Assembly: GCA_003168335.1 (NCBI GenBank)
Contig: PMSM01000010.1
Coordinates: 62,001 to 126,000 of the forward strand
Direction: 5' to 3'
DNA from: Blastocatellia bacterium
Lineage (GTDB): Bacteria > Acidobacteriota > Blastocatellia > Pyrinomonadales > Pyrinomonadaceae
Length of the DNA: 64,000 nucleotides
Shown: in pieces, positions 1 to 9,252 of the stretch
Numbering within the stretch: position 1 is the first letter of the stretch
Layout of the letters: each line of letters opens with the position of its first letter
Position numbers and translations under genes: made by a program
Notes under the pieces: model-generated
The model's database searches: none
Told to the model about the DNA's origin: nothing
Seen by the model: only the letters and a program-made list of their open reading frames with translations

Positions 1-3000
1 CTTTGCCGATACACCGGACAGGAAGATGTCATCGTCGGCTCGCCCATCTCAAATCGCCCGCAGACAGAAACCGAGTCAATTATTGGTTTCTTTCTTAACA
101 ACCTGGCCCTGCGCACGGACCTTGCCGGAGATCCGAGTTTTCGCGAAGCGCTGGCCCGCGTAAGAAAAACAGCGTTGGACGCCTACGCTCACCAGGATGT
201 GCCGATTGAAAAGCTGATCGAAGTCTTGAAGCCCGAACGCGATCTAAGTCGCACGCCGATCTTTCAAATCTATTTCAATCTCTTCAACTTCGGCTCTGAG
301 GTCAGGGTACCGGGCAGCGATAAAACAGTCTCGTTCATAGAAGCGTGGGAACAGACTGATGAGAAGTTCTCGAAGCTTGATCTGACCCTCTATGCCGGGC
401 TGCAAGGCCGAAACCTTAAATTGGCATTCGTCTACAACACCGACCTCTTTGATGCGCAGTCAGTCGCGCTGATGCTCGCCCACTTCAGGGCTTTGCTCGC
501 AGCCATTGTTGCCGATCCCGGACAACGTATCTCGAAGCTGTCGCTGCATCATCAGGCGGGATTTGATCAGGAGTCGTTGCCATCGAGTCCCGTTCGCCCC
601 GGCAATACGTTTACCGAATTTCGCAGAGAAGAGATCGAACAGTCGATTGCCGCACGGTTTGCCAGCCAGGTTGCGCAGTACCCCGAAAGGCTTGCGATCA
701 AGAGTACGAATCACCAATGGACTTATCAAGACCTGGATGCCACATCTACTCAGGTAGCTCAGTCCATTCTGCGACTCCGTGGAGACGGAGAAGAACGCAT
801 CGCTCTTCTGTTCGAGCATGATGCGCCCATGATTGCCGGAATGCTTGGTGCTTTGCAGGCCGGAAAAACTTATGTCCCGTTGGATCCTCATCATCCCGCG
901 GAGCGTCTGAGGCAGATCGTCGAACACTCAGAAGCCACCGCGCTTTTGACCAACAGCAAGAATCTTGCACTGGCCCGGGAGTTAGCGATTGATGGCGTAC
1001 AGCTAATCAACATCGACGTTGTTGATGCGTCTGCGGCGCACATCGCTCTACCGGCAATCGAGCCTGACAGGCTCGCGTATATCCTCTACACCTCGGGTTC
1101 GACCGGACAGCCGAAGGGCGTCATGCAGAACCATCGCAATGTATTGCATTACATCCGGGTCTACACCAACAACCTGCATCTCAACGCCGATGATCGGCTG
1201 ACGCTGCTTTCTTCCTATTGCTTCGATGCCGCAGTTATGGACATCTACGGCGCGCTGCTCAACGGCGCCACCCTCTGCCCCATCGACATCAAGGAAGATG
1301 GACTGGCTGATCAGCGGCTAATCGATGAAGAGATCACTGTCTATCATTCCACGCCCACGGTCTATCGCTATTTTGTCAACACGCTGAATGGCCACACGGA
1401 CTTTCCTCGCGTTCGTCTGATCGTGCTGGGCGGCGAAGAAGTAAAACGAACCGACGTTGAGCTGTATAAGAAACATTTTTCCGACAATTGCCTCTTCGTC
1501 AATGGTCTGGGCCCGACGGAAGCGACCGTCAGCCTGCAGAATTTTATCGATAAGCAAACAGCGGTCTCGTCCGAAAGTGTCCCGGTTGGTTTCCCCGTGG
1601 CAGATACTGAACTGTTGTTGCTAAACGAAGCCGGTCAGCCTTCGGAAATCTTTGGTGAGATTGCCATCAAGTCCGCGCACGTAGCGGTAGGGTACTGGCG
1701 AAACACCGAAGCGACGGCGGCGGCGTTCAGCACTAGCCCGATGGCCCTGGGTCGGAGCCTTAGCCCGACCGTTAGCGAGGGCTCAAACGTTCACCGGATC
1801 TATCGCACCGGCGACATGGGGCGCCGACTTCCCGACGGCAGCATCAAGTTCGAAGGCCGCAAGGATTTCCAAATCAAGATCAGAGGCTTCCGGGTCGAGT
1901 TAGGCGAGATCGAATCCGCCCTCGCCCAACACGCGCACGTTCGCGAGAGCGTAGTCGTGGCGAAAGAGAATGGAACTGGCGACAAAAGGCTGATCGCCTA
2001 TGTCGTTCCGCGCGAGCAGGCATCAATCAATGGTGAGCTTCGGAACTTTTTGAAACAGAAACTGCCAGAATACATGGTCCCCAGCTCGTTCGTTGTGCTC
2101 GATTCTCTGCCCTTAACCGCCAGCGGCAAATTGAATCGTCGCGCGCTGCCGGCGCCCGATGATCTCAACAACAGACAAGCTGGGCAGGCAGCGACGTCCT
2201 CTGCGCCGCAAACTCAAACAGAGAAACTGTTAGCGACAATCTGGTCCGACCTCTTGGAAGTGAGCGAGATTGGCGTCAACGACAACTTTTTTGAGGTGGG
2301 CGGACATTCCCTTCTGGCGGTGCGCTTCTTTGCGCAGGTTGAAAAGCGCTTCGGCAAGTGTCTACCGCTCGCAACTCTCTTTCAGGCTCCGACGATTGCG
2401 CAGCTCGCGGCCATCCTCGAAAAGGATCTGCAAAAGGATTTGACCGCGGAGTGGTCTTCGCTGGTTGCTATTAATCCCGTCGAACCCGCGCGCGATACCA
2501 GTTCCCGGCCGCCTTTTTTCTGCGTGCATGCGCTCGGTGGAAACGTGCTCGAGTATTACGCTCTCGCGCATTACCTGGGAAAGGCCCAACCATTCTATGG
2601 CTTGCAGTCCGCAGGTCTGGATCGGAAACACGCCCCACACATGCGCGTCGAAGACATGGCCGCGCACTATCTCAAGGAGATGCGCGAGCTTCAACCCGCT
2701 GGACCTTACTTTATTGGTGGCCGATCTTTGGGAGGCATGATTGCCTTCGAAATGGCCCGACAACTCCGGGCCCAGGGTGAAGAGATTGGATTGTTAGCGT
2801 TGCTCGATACTTACCCTTCGGGCTATGCGAAGCTTTTGCGAGATCAGGCAACGTTGCGCGCCGGTCTTGATCGTGCCATAAGCAGAACCAAAGCCCACCT
2901 TGCGAACCTCAGCAGCCTCTCCCTTTCAGACCAAGTTTTGTATTTAGTCGCCAAATTAAAGTTCGTGCCGCGCAAAATGAAGAGTCACGTATGGCGTCGT

Positions 3001-3321
3001 GTTTACAGTTCATTCACGAACCTCGGACGCCCGCTGCCCCGAGCGTTGCAGGACATCAAAGAACTGAACTCACTCGCAGTGCGTGAATACGTCCCGCAAG
3101 TCTACGACGGTCACGTCACGCTCTTCTGGGCGAGTTCGGACCTGCGTGCTTCAGTTGATTTTGTAGAAGGCTGGCGCGCCCTGGCCGGCGGCGGCATCGA
3201 AGTCCACGAAATTCCCGGTAGCCATCTGGATATCGTGAAAGAACCTCACGTGCGGGAGTTGGCAGACAAACTGAGTTCGTCTCTGGAACAAGCTCAAACG
3301 GTCGAGCGCACGCAGCAGTAG
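1..3321 (+). CDS. Nonribosomal peptide synthetase, 3' part (C-A-PCP-TE)
   Basis: The frame is open from base 1, so the gene begins upstream of the window and 1106 residues are visible. Residues 13-100 carry late condensation-domain motifs (IGFFLNNLALR, HQDVPIEKL, RDLSRTPIFQ). An adenylation domain follows: the A3 loop YTSGSTGQPKG near residue 363, GPTEATVS near 505, YRTGD near 601 and SGKLNRRALP near 710. The specificity motif FDAAVMD gives a code beginning D-A-M; I cannot name the substrate. A carrier domain has GGHSL with phosphopantetheine Ser about 770. The C-terminal thioesterase has the nucleophile motif GGRSLGG (Ser about 909), a LLDTYP strand and a late His in GSHLD. This is a terminating module that would release a peptide by hydrolysis or cyclisation in the cytoplasm. 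A TTG inside the frame at 175 is not a real start. Earlier modules lie off the left edge. Confidence 0.95.
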   Translation, partial: LCRYTGQEDVIVGSPISNRPQTETESIIGFFLNNLALRTDLAGDPSFREALARVRKTALDAYAHQDVPIEKLIEVLKPERDLSRTPIFQIYFNLFNFGSEVRVPGSDKTVSFIEAWEQTDEKFSKLDLTLYAGLQGRNLKLAFVYNTDLFDAQSVALMLAHFRALLAAIVADPGQRISKLSLHHQAGFDQESLPSSPVRPGNTFTEFRREEIEQSIAARFASQVAQYPERLAIKSTNHQWTYQDLDATSTQVAQSILRLRGDGEERIALLFEHDAPMIAGMLGALQAGKTYVPLDPHHPAERLRQIVEHSEATALLTNSKNLALARELAIDGVQLINIDVVDASAAHIALPAIEPDRLAYILYTSGSTGQPKGVMQNHRNVLHYIRVYTNNLHLNADDRLTLLSSYCFDAAVMDIYGALLNGATLCPIDIKEDGLADQRLIDEEITVYHSTPTVYRYFVNTLNGHTDFPRVRLIVLGGEEVKRTDVELYKKHFSDNCLFVNGLGPTEATVSLQNFIDKQTAVSSESVPVGFPVADTELLLLNEAGQPSEIFGEIAIKSAHVAVGYWRNTEATAAAFSTSPMALGRSLSPTVSEGSNVHRIYRTGDMGRRLPDGSIKFEGRKDFQIKIRGFRVELGEIESALAQHAHVRESVVVAKENGTGDKRLIAYVVPREQASINGELRNFLKQKLPEYMVPSSFVVLDSLPLTASGKLNRRALPAPDDLNNRQAGQAATSSAPQTQTEKLLATIWSDLLEVSEIGVNDNFFEVGGHSLLAVRFFAQVEKRFGKCLPLATLFQAPTIAQLAAILEKDLQKDLTAEWSSLVAINPVEPARDTSSRPPFFCVHALGGNVLEYYALAHYLGKAQPFYGLQSAGLDRKHAPHMRVEDMAAHYLKEMRELQPAGPYFIGGRSLGGMIAFEMARQLRAQGEEIGLLALLDTYPSGYAKLLRDQATLRAGLDRAISRTKAHLANLSSLSLSDQVLYLVAKLKFVPRKMKSHVWRRVYSSFTNLGRPLPRALQDIKELNSLAVREYVPQVYDGHVTLFWASSDLRASVDFVEGWRALAGGGIEVHEIPGSHLDIVKEPHVRELADKLSSSLEQAQTVERTQQ

Positions 3322-3549
3322 ATCGATCCGGTCGAATGGTCCGATGAGACTCGGACTCCGAATACGAGCGCGCTATCTATTCCGATCATTTCTTCTTTCC
3401 TCCACTCACCAGGCGGCCGAACAGCTGAGCGGGGCGGCGATTAACAACAACTTCGAATTCCAGAAGCAAAAAACCCCCGACCCGCGTTCCTGTCCGACGA
3501 ATTGTTGGGCAAGAGTTCGCTAAATTCAAGTCAAGAGCATTCCGGCAAA

Positions 3550-4530
3550 CTACGCGAGCAATCGAGAAAGCCAGTGCATGATATTGAGCGTGAGCTGTCG
3601 GTCATCATTGCCCGATCGCTGCATGCCGAAGCGGACGTTGCCGTCAATCTGCGCGGTAAGCATGGCAGCATCGCCGAGGACCACAACGCGACCCTTACCA
3701 AGCGATAGCGCGAGGCCCTGGGCACGACCGGCGGCGGAGACCTCCTTATCGGTCGCAGGGTTATAATCCCCGGCCGTGTCAGCCAGCCGGAGCAAAGCGA
3801 CACTACCTGCTCCGCCTTTTAATGATTGACCCGTGAAAGTAGTGACGCTGTTCACTCGCTCAGTCGCGTCACGACCGTTGGTAATCGCGTGATCCCCGAG
3901 GAATCCGTTTTCGCGCGAGTAAATGATCCAACTGTCCTGGTGGTTAGGTCCCTTGTCAGCGTGAGCGGTGTCGAAGGTGTAAACCTTGCTCATTTCCACG
4001 CCGAATTGCTCGGAAAGTTTCTCCATCGCTGCGCCTACCGGAGCATGATCGGAAGCGACCAGCAGTGACCCACCCGCATTAACCCAGTTACGGACAACTT
4101 CGCATTCCTCTTGGGTGAAAGCAGGTTTGCTTGCTTCGGCTATGTAGGCAGCTTTGTTTACTGGCGGCAAGATTGGCCGCGCGGTGCCCAGGGCATCGGC
4201 AATTACGAGTATTTCGTATCCTTCCAGCAGTTTCTGCTGAAACTTCTGCTTGTTGGGTGTTACTGCGTAGCCATCATTAGTGATGAGGTCTACGAAGGGC
4301 TTGTACCCACCTTGAGTAGTCTGGAAATTATTATGCGCTTCGTCAAAGAGCACTTTGGGGTGCTTGTTTGAGTAAGCAGGATGAATAATCTTCGCGTCGA
4401 AACTCGGGTCTGCGGCTTGTTGCTGCCCTGACCTCAGCGCCGCGACCGCAACAACGAGCAGGCCGCAGAAGGAAAACACCGACCAAATCAAGATTAGACG
4501 CACCGATTTCCTATCCGAAAGCCAACGCAT
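3550..4530 (-). CDS. DUF4350-like membrane-anchored protein
   Basis: This is a 326-aa protein with one N-terminal transmembrane segment (residues about 10-32) after a short basic start, so it is probably anchored with a periplasmic body. The body reads KVLFDEAHNNF, then YAVTPNKQKF, LVIADALG, VVRNWVNAGGSLLVASDHAP and GRVVVLGDAAMLTAQ. That is the Rossmann-like GATase/ThuA-type fold of DUF4350 proteins, which often accompany gliding-type ABC exporters. No Cys nucleophile is evident, so an enzymatic role is doubtful. The ATG is preceded by GGAG at a good distance, which supports this start. It converges on the NRPS, stands alone on the minus strand and has no clear operon partner. Fold assignment is by motif recognition; the function is unknown. 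Confidence 0.75.
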   Translation of the reverse strand: MRWLSDRKSVRLILIWSVFSFCGLLVVAVAALRSGQQQAADPSFDAKIIHPAYSNKHPKVLFDEAHNNFQTTQGGYKPFVDLITNDGYAVTPNKQKFQQKLLEGYEILVIADALGTARPILPPVNKAAYIAEASKPAFTQEECEVVRNWVNAGGSLLVASDHAPVGAAMEKLSEQFGVEMSKVYTFDTAHADKGPNHQDSWIIYSRENGFLGDHAITNGRDATERVNSVTTFTGQSLKGGAGSVALLRLADTAGDYNPATDKEVSAAGRAQGLALSLGKGRVVVLGDAAMLTAQIDGNVRFGMQRSGNDDRQLTLNIMHWLSRLLA

Positions 4531-5563
4531 CAGTTTTCTCCGAACATGCGAGTAGTGAGATCAAACATTTGACACCAGCTAAGTAAGAATGTTCCCGTCA
4601 TAGCTGTTGCCCCACGTCCGACTTGACCGGGCGGGGCGATTAGCAACACCTTCAAAAGGCAAAGAGCAAGTTGAAGAAGCACGGTTCCGAGCTCCGGTGC
4701 AATCAGTTGTTATCTTGAGCCGCTCGCTGAATTACTTGTCTTTGGCTTCGCCTTTCCGGGCAGGCTTCTCAAGACTCTCTGAGGCGCAGCCTCAAAAGCA
4801 TTAACTAACCCCACGGTAAGCCAGAGGCTTACCGCAGTGTGCGGCGGCAAAGCCGCAACTTCCTGACGTTCCGCATGGGCGGTTGGGCTAATGCCCCGAC
4901 TGAGGGGTCGCTGCCCCGATCTTACTGAGCCTTCCCTAATGGTGGGCCTACTTCCGGGCTCTGGCTGAAATTGCCGCTTTTGGGCGTTTTTTGAGGGGAT
5001 AGTTGGAGGGAATCATTCCCTCCGACTAATCGATGATTTTCTCCAGGGAATCTACGAAGCCCTCCAGGGAAAAACTGGCTCCCTCCCTGGCGGTAGCGGC
5101 GGCCTCCTTGGCGGTAGCGGCGGCCTCCTTGGCAGTAGCGGCGGCCTCCTTGGCGGTGGTGACAGCCTCCCTGGCGGATGTGGCCTCCGCTTCGGCGGGA
5201 GTGGCATCCGCTTCGGCGGGAGTACTGAGCATCGCTGCCCCGATCTTGCTGAGCCCTCCGTCACGATCGGGCTCCTGACCCAATGTAGATCGAAGCGCCA
5301 ACGGCGCGAAATGCGATAGTCTAGCACCCCAGCCGAGATGCTCGGCTGGGGACCCCGCCCTGGGCCAACGGCCCAGGTCAGACGTAATTAAGAAGAGGGA
5401 GCGCTGAAGGCGCGCAATGCGAATCAATCCCAAACGTAACGTTCGTCCGGCCTGTTGCAATTATGGTTCAGATTATTTCGCGCCTGCAGCGCTTCCAAGA
5501 ATTACTTGTGTTGTTCTACCTGGGGCGCTGCCCCAGGCTATCGCATTTTCGCGCCTTTGGCGC
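4531..5563. other. Repeat-rich non-coding stretch with hairpins
   Basis: About 1 kb with no convincing gene. It holds several small palindromes: ggtaagcc/ggcttacc near 4813, ctgggcc/ggcccag near 5360, and tggggc/gccccag near 5521. A 27-bp phrase beginning cgctgccccgatctt occurs at 4909-4935 and again at 5233-5259 with two mismatches. A 21-bp tandem array lies at 5082-5228. The composition is typical of dispersed intergenic repeats rather than protein-coding DNA. Confidence 0.6.
5082..5228. repeat. 21-bp minisatellite, about seven units
   Basis: Five units of a 21-bp sequence (type cctccttggcggtagcggcg) run from 5082 to 5186. Two units of a second 21-bp type (starting ccgcttcggcgg) follow to 5228. 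Units 2 and 3 differ by one base. The period is a multiple of three, so the array stays open in several frames. On the minus strand it would encode Ala-rich heptads of the form AKEAAAT inside a 68-aa frame (5232 to 5026, ATG start) that ends LEKIID. It may be a small coiled-coil protein or an untranslated minisatellite; I cannot decide from this sequence alone. Confidence 0.8.
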
Positions 5564-6439
5564 TCATAGATCACGCAACGACGTAACGCCATTGCGTCTT
5601 GTTCTTCTATGAAATTTGGATCGCCTGCGATAAGAGCGGTTGATTAGGGGAAGGGCCCAATCCCTACACATCACATTCAAGTTACTTCCCTCCACCGCCA
5701 GCGCGGCGACGTAGTTCTCGCCGACCGGGATTTCCTGGAGCGTCCAACGATCGACGTCATTGTCATCGTCGCCGACGCGAAGCAGCTTAGCGGCCGCGCC
5801 GGGAGCTAGTGAGACATCGAATTGCTGTAAAGGAAACGAGAGGCCTTCGCCGCGCGCTTTCACATAGGCTTCTTTGCGAGTCCAGCAGTTGTAGAAACCT
5901 GCGGACCGCAAACTTTCGGGGAGGCTGCGGAGGGTGGCCGACTCTGCTAACGAGAAGCTAACGCCGGCGATTTCGAAGCAGGGCACATCGGCGCGAATCA
6001 GCTCTACATCAACGCCGATCTCGCGTCCGCGCGTGACCGCTATCAGCGCGAGTCCGTCGCGGCGCGAAAGATTGAATCGCAAGCCGGCTTCTCCGTTCGC
6101 TAGAGCCGGCTTGCCGTGAGTCCCATAAGAGAACTCAAGGCTCTGCGCCCGCAGGTTCAGATAATCACTGAGAATGAATCTCAGCGCGGCTCGCGCTTGC
6201 ACAAACTGGTTTCTGTCTTTGGCGAAACGGAAGCGCGTGGCTTTTCTTCGCTCATCCGTTGAAAGGACTCCTAATGAAAGCTCGGTTCGTTCAGAGCTCT
6301 GATCCAAAGAGACACGCCAGACGTGGACCTCATTGGCAGCCAAAGCGTGCCGTTTCTCTGCGTCCTCCGTAGTCAATGGTCCGCGGGAATTATTCACCAC
6401 GGAGGACACCGAGGCCACGGAGGTTGATGAGACGCTCAT
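5564..6439 (-). CDS. 4'-phosphopantetheinyl transferase, Sfp type
   Basis: A 291-aa PPTase that transfers phosphopantetheine from CoA to the conserved Ser of carrier domains. The family motifs are present: HGKPAL near residue 109, FNLSR near 122, IGVDVE at 141-146 (Mg-binding Asp and Glu) and WTRKEAYVK from 186. Its ATG overlaps the TGA of the upstream polymerase gene (ATGA), so it is the last gene of the exopolysaccharide operon and probably translationally coupled. The first 35 or so residues precede the family's usual beginning and are partly encoded by an inverted-repeat element (6356-6413), which may explain the odd Ser/Val-rich start. The natural client is the NRPS at the left edge of the window; that link is inferred from proximity. 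Confidence 0.9.
   Translation of the reverse strand: MSVSSTSVASVSSVVNNSRGPLTTEDAEKRHALAANEVHVWRVSLDQSSERTELSLGVLSTDERRKATRFRFAKDRNQFVQARAALRFILSDYLNLRAQSLEFSYGTHGKPALANGEAGLRFNLSRRDGLALIAVTRGREIGVDVELIRADVPCFEIAGVSFSLAESATLRSLPESLRSAGFYNCWTRKEAYVKARGEGLSFPLQQFDVSLAPGAAAKLLRVGDDDNDVDRWTLQEIPVGENYVAALAVEGSNLNVMCRDWALPLINRSYRRRSKFHRRTRRNGVTSLRDL
6356..6413. repeat. Inverted repeat inside the PPTase 5' end
   Basis: Two 22-base arms, 6356-6377 and 6392-6413, match as inverted copies at about 17 of 22 positions around a 14-base loop. The core is tcctccgt/acggagga. The arms read like the 'accacggaggacac' type of dispersed repeat found in many bacterial genomes. They lie within the coding sequence just after the start codon, so the element is translated. 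Confidence 0.6.
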
Positions 6440-8013
6440 ATCGCAAACTGCTCTCGCTCGCCACTCAGATCCACGGCATAAGATTTTTGGGATTCAGCCG
6501 GAGAGACGGCTGCGGCCTGGCGCAAATATTCCGCGCTGATCCAGCCGATAAGTAACCAACCAATCGGGGCCACGGAATAGAGCGTGAAGGTATTGCCAAA
6601 CAGGCTGTTGAGAATTAGCACCGGCATCAGCGTCGCCGCTATGCGCCACACGCGTTGCTCAGACGATCCGGCTTCCGCGCGTCTATGCGCACGCCAACTC
6701 ATTCTCATTGCCTTTGCCAGGATCCAGATGAAAAGCAACGCGGTGGGCAGGCCGCACGAGATCACGGTCGAGATGAAATAACTATCAATTGGCGGAAGAT
6801 CCATCTCAGTATTGAACCGCGAGGCTCCCAGAGACGTTCCTCCTAACCCGATGCCCAACGGTCGATACGGAATCAAATCAGTGGCGAACCAGGTCCAGTT
6901 CGTAAACCGCTCCTGCAAACTGCCTTCCTCGGTCGGGCGCAGCGTCCCTCTGACCGTGTGCGAGAGGATCGCACCAGCCCGGTCGTCTTCGCTGTGGCTC
7001 AACAGGTCATCATTGGTGGGTGCTTTGACCAGGACAGTTACGAGCAGCAGGGGCGCCAGCGCCAGCAGGACTCGCCCGGCGGCGGCGCGCCACGTTCGCG
7101 CTCCCAGCAGCAGCAGGACCACACATCCAAGTATCAGGCCAAACATCGCGGTACGCTGGCCCGTCAGCAACAACATCACGGTCAGAGTTGCTCCAGCCAG
7201 AAACCAACCGGCGCGGCGAAGCAGATTTGCGCGGCCCGCGGCGAAACCAAAAGCGATGAGCGCGCCGATTTCAATGTAGCGGCCCCACTCTTCCGCACTG
7301 CTGTAGGTTGCCAGCGCGCGTTCGACATGGCCGACTGAGATCGATTTATAGAATTCTGTATTGTCGATCCAATATTGTTCGAAGGCGGGAAAACCGAAAG
7401 CCAGTTGGTAAAGGCCGTAGAGCGAAGTGATGATGCCCAACACGACAATCACTTTGAAGGCGGTCTCTAAGAAGCTCGGCTTGATCGTTTGTCCGAAATA
7501 GAACCAGACCACCGGCACCAGCATGAACAAAGCGCCTGAGAAACCAACGGTCAAACCGCCCTGCAGCGGATTGAAAATCTCCAGGAAGTAGATCAACCCC
7601 AGAATAGAAACCAGACCCGCCAGCGGCGTCGCGCGAAAGATTTCCAATTTGCGGCGCTGCAAGAGCATCGCGAAAGCCATTAGCGTTACTATCGGCGTGA
7701 CAATGTGAATTGGATCGGTCTCGCTGTAACTCAGGAAGAGGTACTGGGCGCGCCGGAGGAAACCGCGCATCGGCTCGAAGAAGATCATGCCGAGCAGCCC
7801 GGCTTCGAGACTAGCCAACAAGGGCAGCGCCAAAAGCCATCCCAGTCCGCTCAGCACCAACCCCCTCAGCGCCTGACCGCCGGCAGCGATCGCCCAGGCG
7901 CACAGCGTGGTTACCGGAAGCATCAGGGCCGGCCAGAGTGGAACTCGGCCGGACCATCGTCTTGGTAATGATTGGATGTTGGTACTCACGATTGAATCAC
8001 CAGGCGGCGTCAA
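6436..8013 (-). CDS. Wzy / O-antigen ligase-like polysaccharide polymerase
   Basis: A 525-aa polytopic membrane protein with about ten hydrophobic segments and a large loop around residues 330-410 containing RFTNWTWFATDLIPYRPLGIGLGG. That arrangement is typical of the Wzy_C / O-antigen-ligase superfamily, which polymerises lipid-linked repeat units or ligates glycans at the periplasmic face. It sits between the GT4 gene and the PPTase gene in the exopolysaccharide operon, which fits polymerisation. The longest frame starts with TTG at 8013, right after the upstream stop. A GTG at 7989 with a GGTGA motif seven bases before it is an equally plausible start. It overlaps the PPTase start by four bases. 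Confidence 0.82.
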   Translation of the reverse strand: MTPPGDSIVSTNIQSLPRRWSGRVPLWPALMLPVTTLCAWAIAAGGQALRGLVLSGLGWLLALPLLASLEAGLLGMIFFEPMRGFLRRAQYLFLSYSETDPIHIVTPIVTLMAFAMLLQRRKLEIFRATPLAGLVSILGLIYFLEIFNPLQGGLTVGFSGALFMLVPVVWFYFGQTIKPSFLETAFKVIVVLGIITSLYGLYQLAFGFPAFEQYWIDNTEFYKSISVGHVERALATYSSAEEWGRYIEIGALIAFGFAAGRANLLRRAGWFLAGATLTVMLLLTGQRTAMFGLILGCVVLLLLGARTWRAAAGRVLLALAPLLLVTVLVKAPTNDDLLSHSEDDRAGAILSHTVRGTLRPTEEGSLQERFTNWTWFATDLIPYRPLGIGLGGTSLGASRFNTEMDLPPIDSYFISTVISCGLPTALLFIWILAKAMRMSWRAHRRAEAGSSEQRVWRIAATLMPVLILNSLFGNTFTLYSVAPIGWLLIGWISAEYLRQAAAVSPAESQKSYAVDLSGEREQFAI

Positions 8014-8014
8014 T

Positions 8015-9190
8015 TCATCCGGCCAGGGCTAATCTGGGCCAGACCCGCTGTGAGAGATTATTTGAGAGCAGCCGGGCGCCGGTCAGCAGTTCGTCCGCGC
8101 ATGAGGCGGGGGCGACTGATCCGAGGAATTGCAGGACGCGAAAAGCAAAGACGTTCCGGTCGAATTTTTCGGCGTGATGACGCAGGTCCTCTTGCCGCCA
8201 TTTCAAGCCCTCGAACTCTTCTATTGCCTGGGCCAACGACAAGCTGTTTTGCTGATCAAAGAAGACTCCGGTTACTCCTTCGACAACTGTTTCGACTGCG
8301 CCGCCGCCACGAAACGCAATCACCGGCCGGCCGGCGGCGTTTACTTCCAGGGGCGCCATGCCAAAGTCTTCCTCGCCGGGAAACAAGAGTGCACGACAGC
8401 GAGCTGCGTAGTAGTTGACGATCGAATCAGGCTGGCGTCCGAGAAATTCGATGCGGTCGTCAGCAAGCTTTTCAAGGCGCCCTCGATCAGGTCCGTCGCC
8501 GATCACTAGCAAACGGCGGTTCGCACGCTTGCACGCTTCGATCGCCAGATCGATTCGCTTGTACGGCATCAAACGCGATAACACCAGATAGTAGTCGCCG
8601 ACTTCGTTCGCCATCTCGAACCGCTGCACATCGATGGGCGGCGGAATCACAAACGCTTCACGGCCGTAAATTTTCTTGATTCGCTGCGCGACCAGGCGCG
8701 AGTTCGCGATGTAATAGTTGGGTTGCCGCGACGCGCGCAGGTCCCACTTGCGCAGTCCCCAAAGAAGAGATGGCAGGGCGGCGCGCACCGTTCCGCCGAA
8801 GCCCTCGCGCGCCACGTAATCGTCATAGCGCCAAACCCAGCGCATCGGCGTGTGGCAATAGCACACGTGAACCGCATTGCGCCGGCGTCGCACGCCCTTC
8901 GCATACCCGGAACTGCTGCTGAAGATCAGGTCGTACTCGGAAAGATCAAAGTTCTCAACCGCGAAGGGATACAACATGAAGTAGTGGCGAAAGCGGCGCT
9001 CGAGAGACGGCAGGCGTTGCATCGGCGAGGTGCGGATGTCCGCGGTGCGCAGACCACCAGGCAGACCCTTCGGCAGCGCCACGGTCGTATAGACGGGCGC
9101 GGAGGGAAACGAGTCGTGCATGGCTTCGGCGACGCGCTCAGCGCCGCCCATCTGCACAAAATAATCGTGTACTAGTGCTATCTTGGACAC
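8015..9190 (-). CDS. Glycosyltransferase family 4
   Basis: A 391-aa GT-B glycosyltransferase of the GT4 type. The N-terminal domain begins KIALVHDYFVQMGGAERV, a usual GT4 opening with a Gly loop. The C-terminal nucleotide-sugar domain contains YYLVLSRLMPYKRIDLAI, LLVIGDGPDRGRL, a FLGRQPD turn and the sugar-binding GEEDFGMAPLEVNAAGRPV with the expected E-x7-E arrangement. It would add one sugar to the growing lipid-linked repeat unit in the cytoplasm. The start is GTG at 9190, with GAGG upstream. The polymerase frame follows after one base, so the genes are cotranscribed. Donor and acceptor cannot be named. Confidence 0.9.
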   Translation of the reverse strand: MSKIALVHDYFVQMGGAERVAEAMHDSFPSAPVYTTVALPKGLPGGLRTADIRTSPMQRLPSLERRFRHYFMLYPFAVENFDLSEYDLIFSSSSGYAKGVRRRRNAVHVCYCHTPMRWVWRYDDYVAREGFGGTVRAALPSLLWGLRKWDLRASRQPNYYIANSRLVAQRIKKIYGREAFVIPPPIDVQRFEMANEVGDYYLVLSRLMPYKRIDLAIEACKRANRRLLVIGDGPDRGRLEKLADDRIEFLGRQPDSIVNYYAARCRALLFPGEEDFGMAPLEVNAAGRPVIAFRGGGAVETVVEGVTGVFFDQQNSLSLAQAIEEFEGLKWRQEDLRHHAEKFDRNVFAFRVLQFLGSVAPASCADELLTGARLLSNNLSQRVWPRLALAG

Positions 9191-9252
9191 TTATCAGAAG
9201 ACCTCTGACACTATGGAATAAAACGCGGAATCGGGCCGGTTTTTCAGCCGTT

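Noticed and set aside
175-180. TTG as start of the NRPS gene
   Set aside because: The frame is open to base 1 and encodes condensation-domain motifs ahead of it, so the gene is cut by the window edge.
5082-5228. CRISPR-like array
   Set aside because: The units are contiguous 21-bp tandem repeats without spacers, and no cas genes are present.
5033-5278. Plus-strand Ser/Ala/Val-rich frame across the 21-bp array
   Set aside because: Any frame stays open through a 21-bp repeat; no ribosome-binding site or domain supports it.
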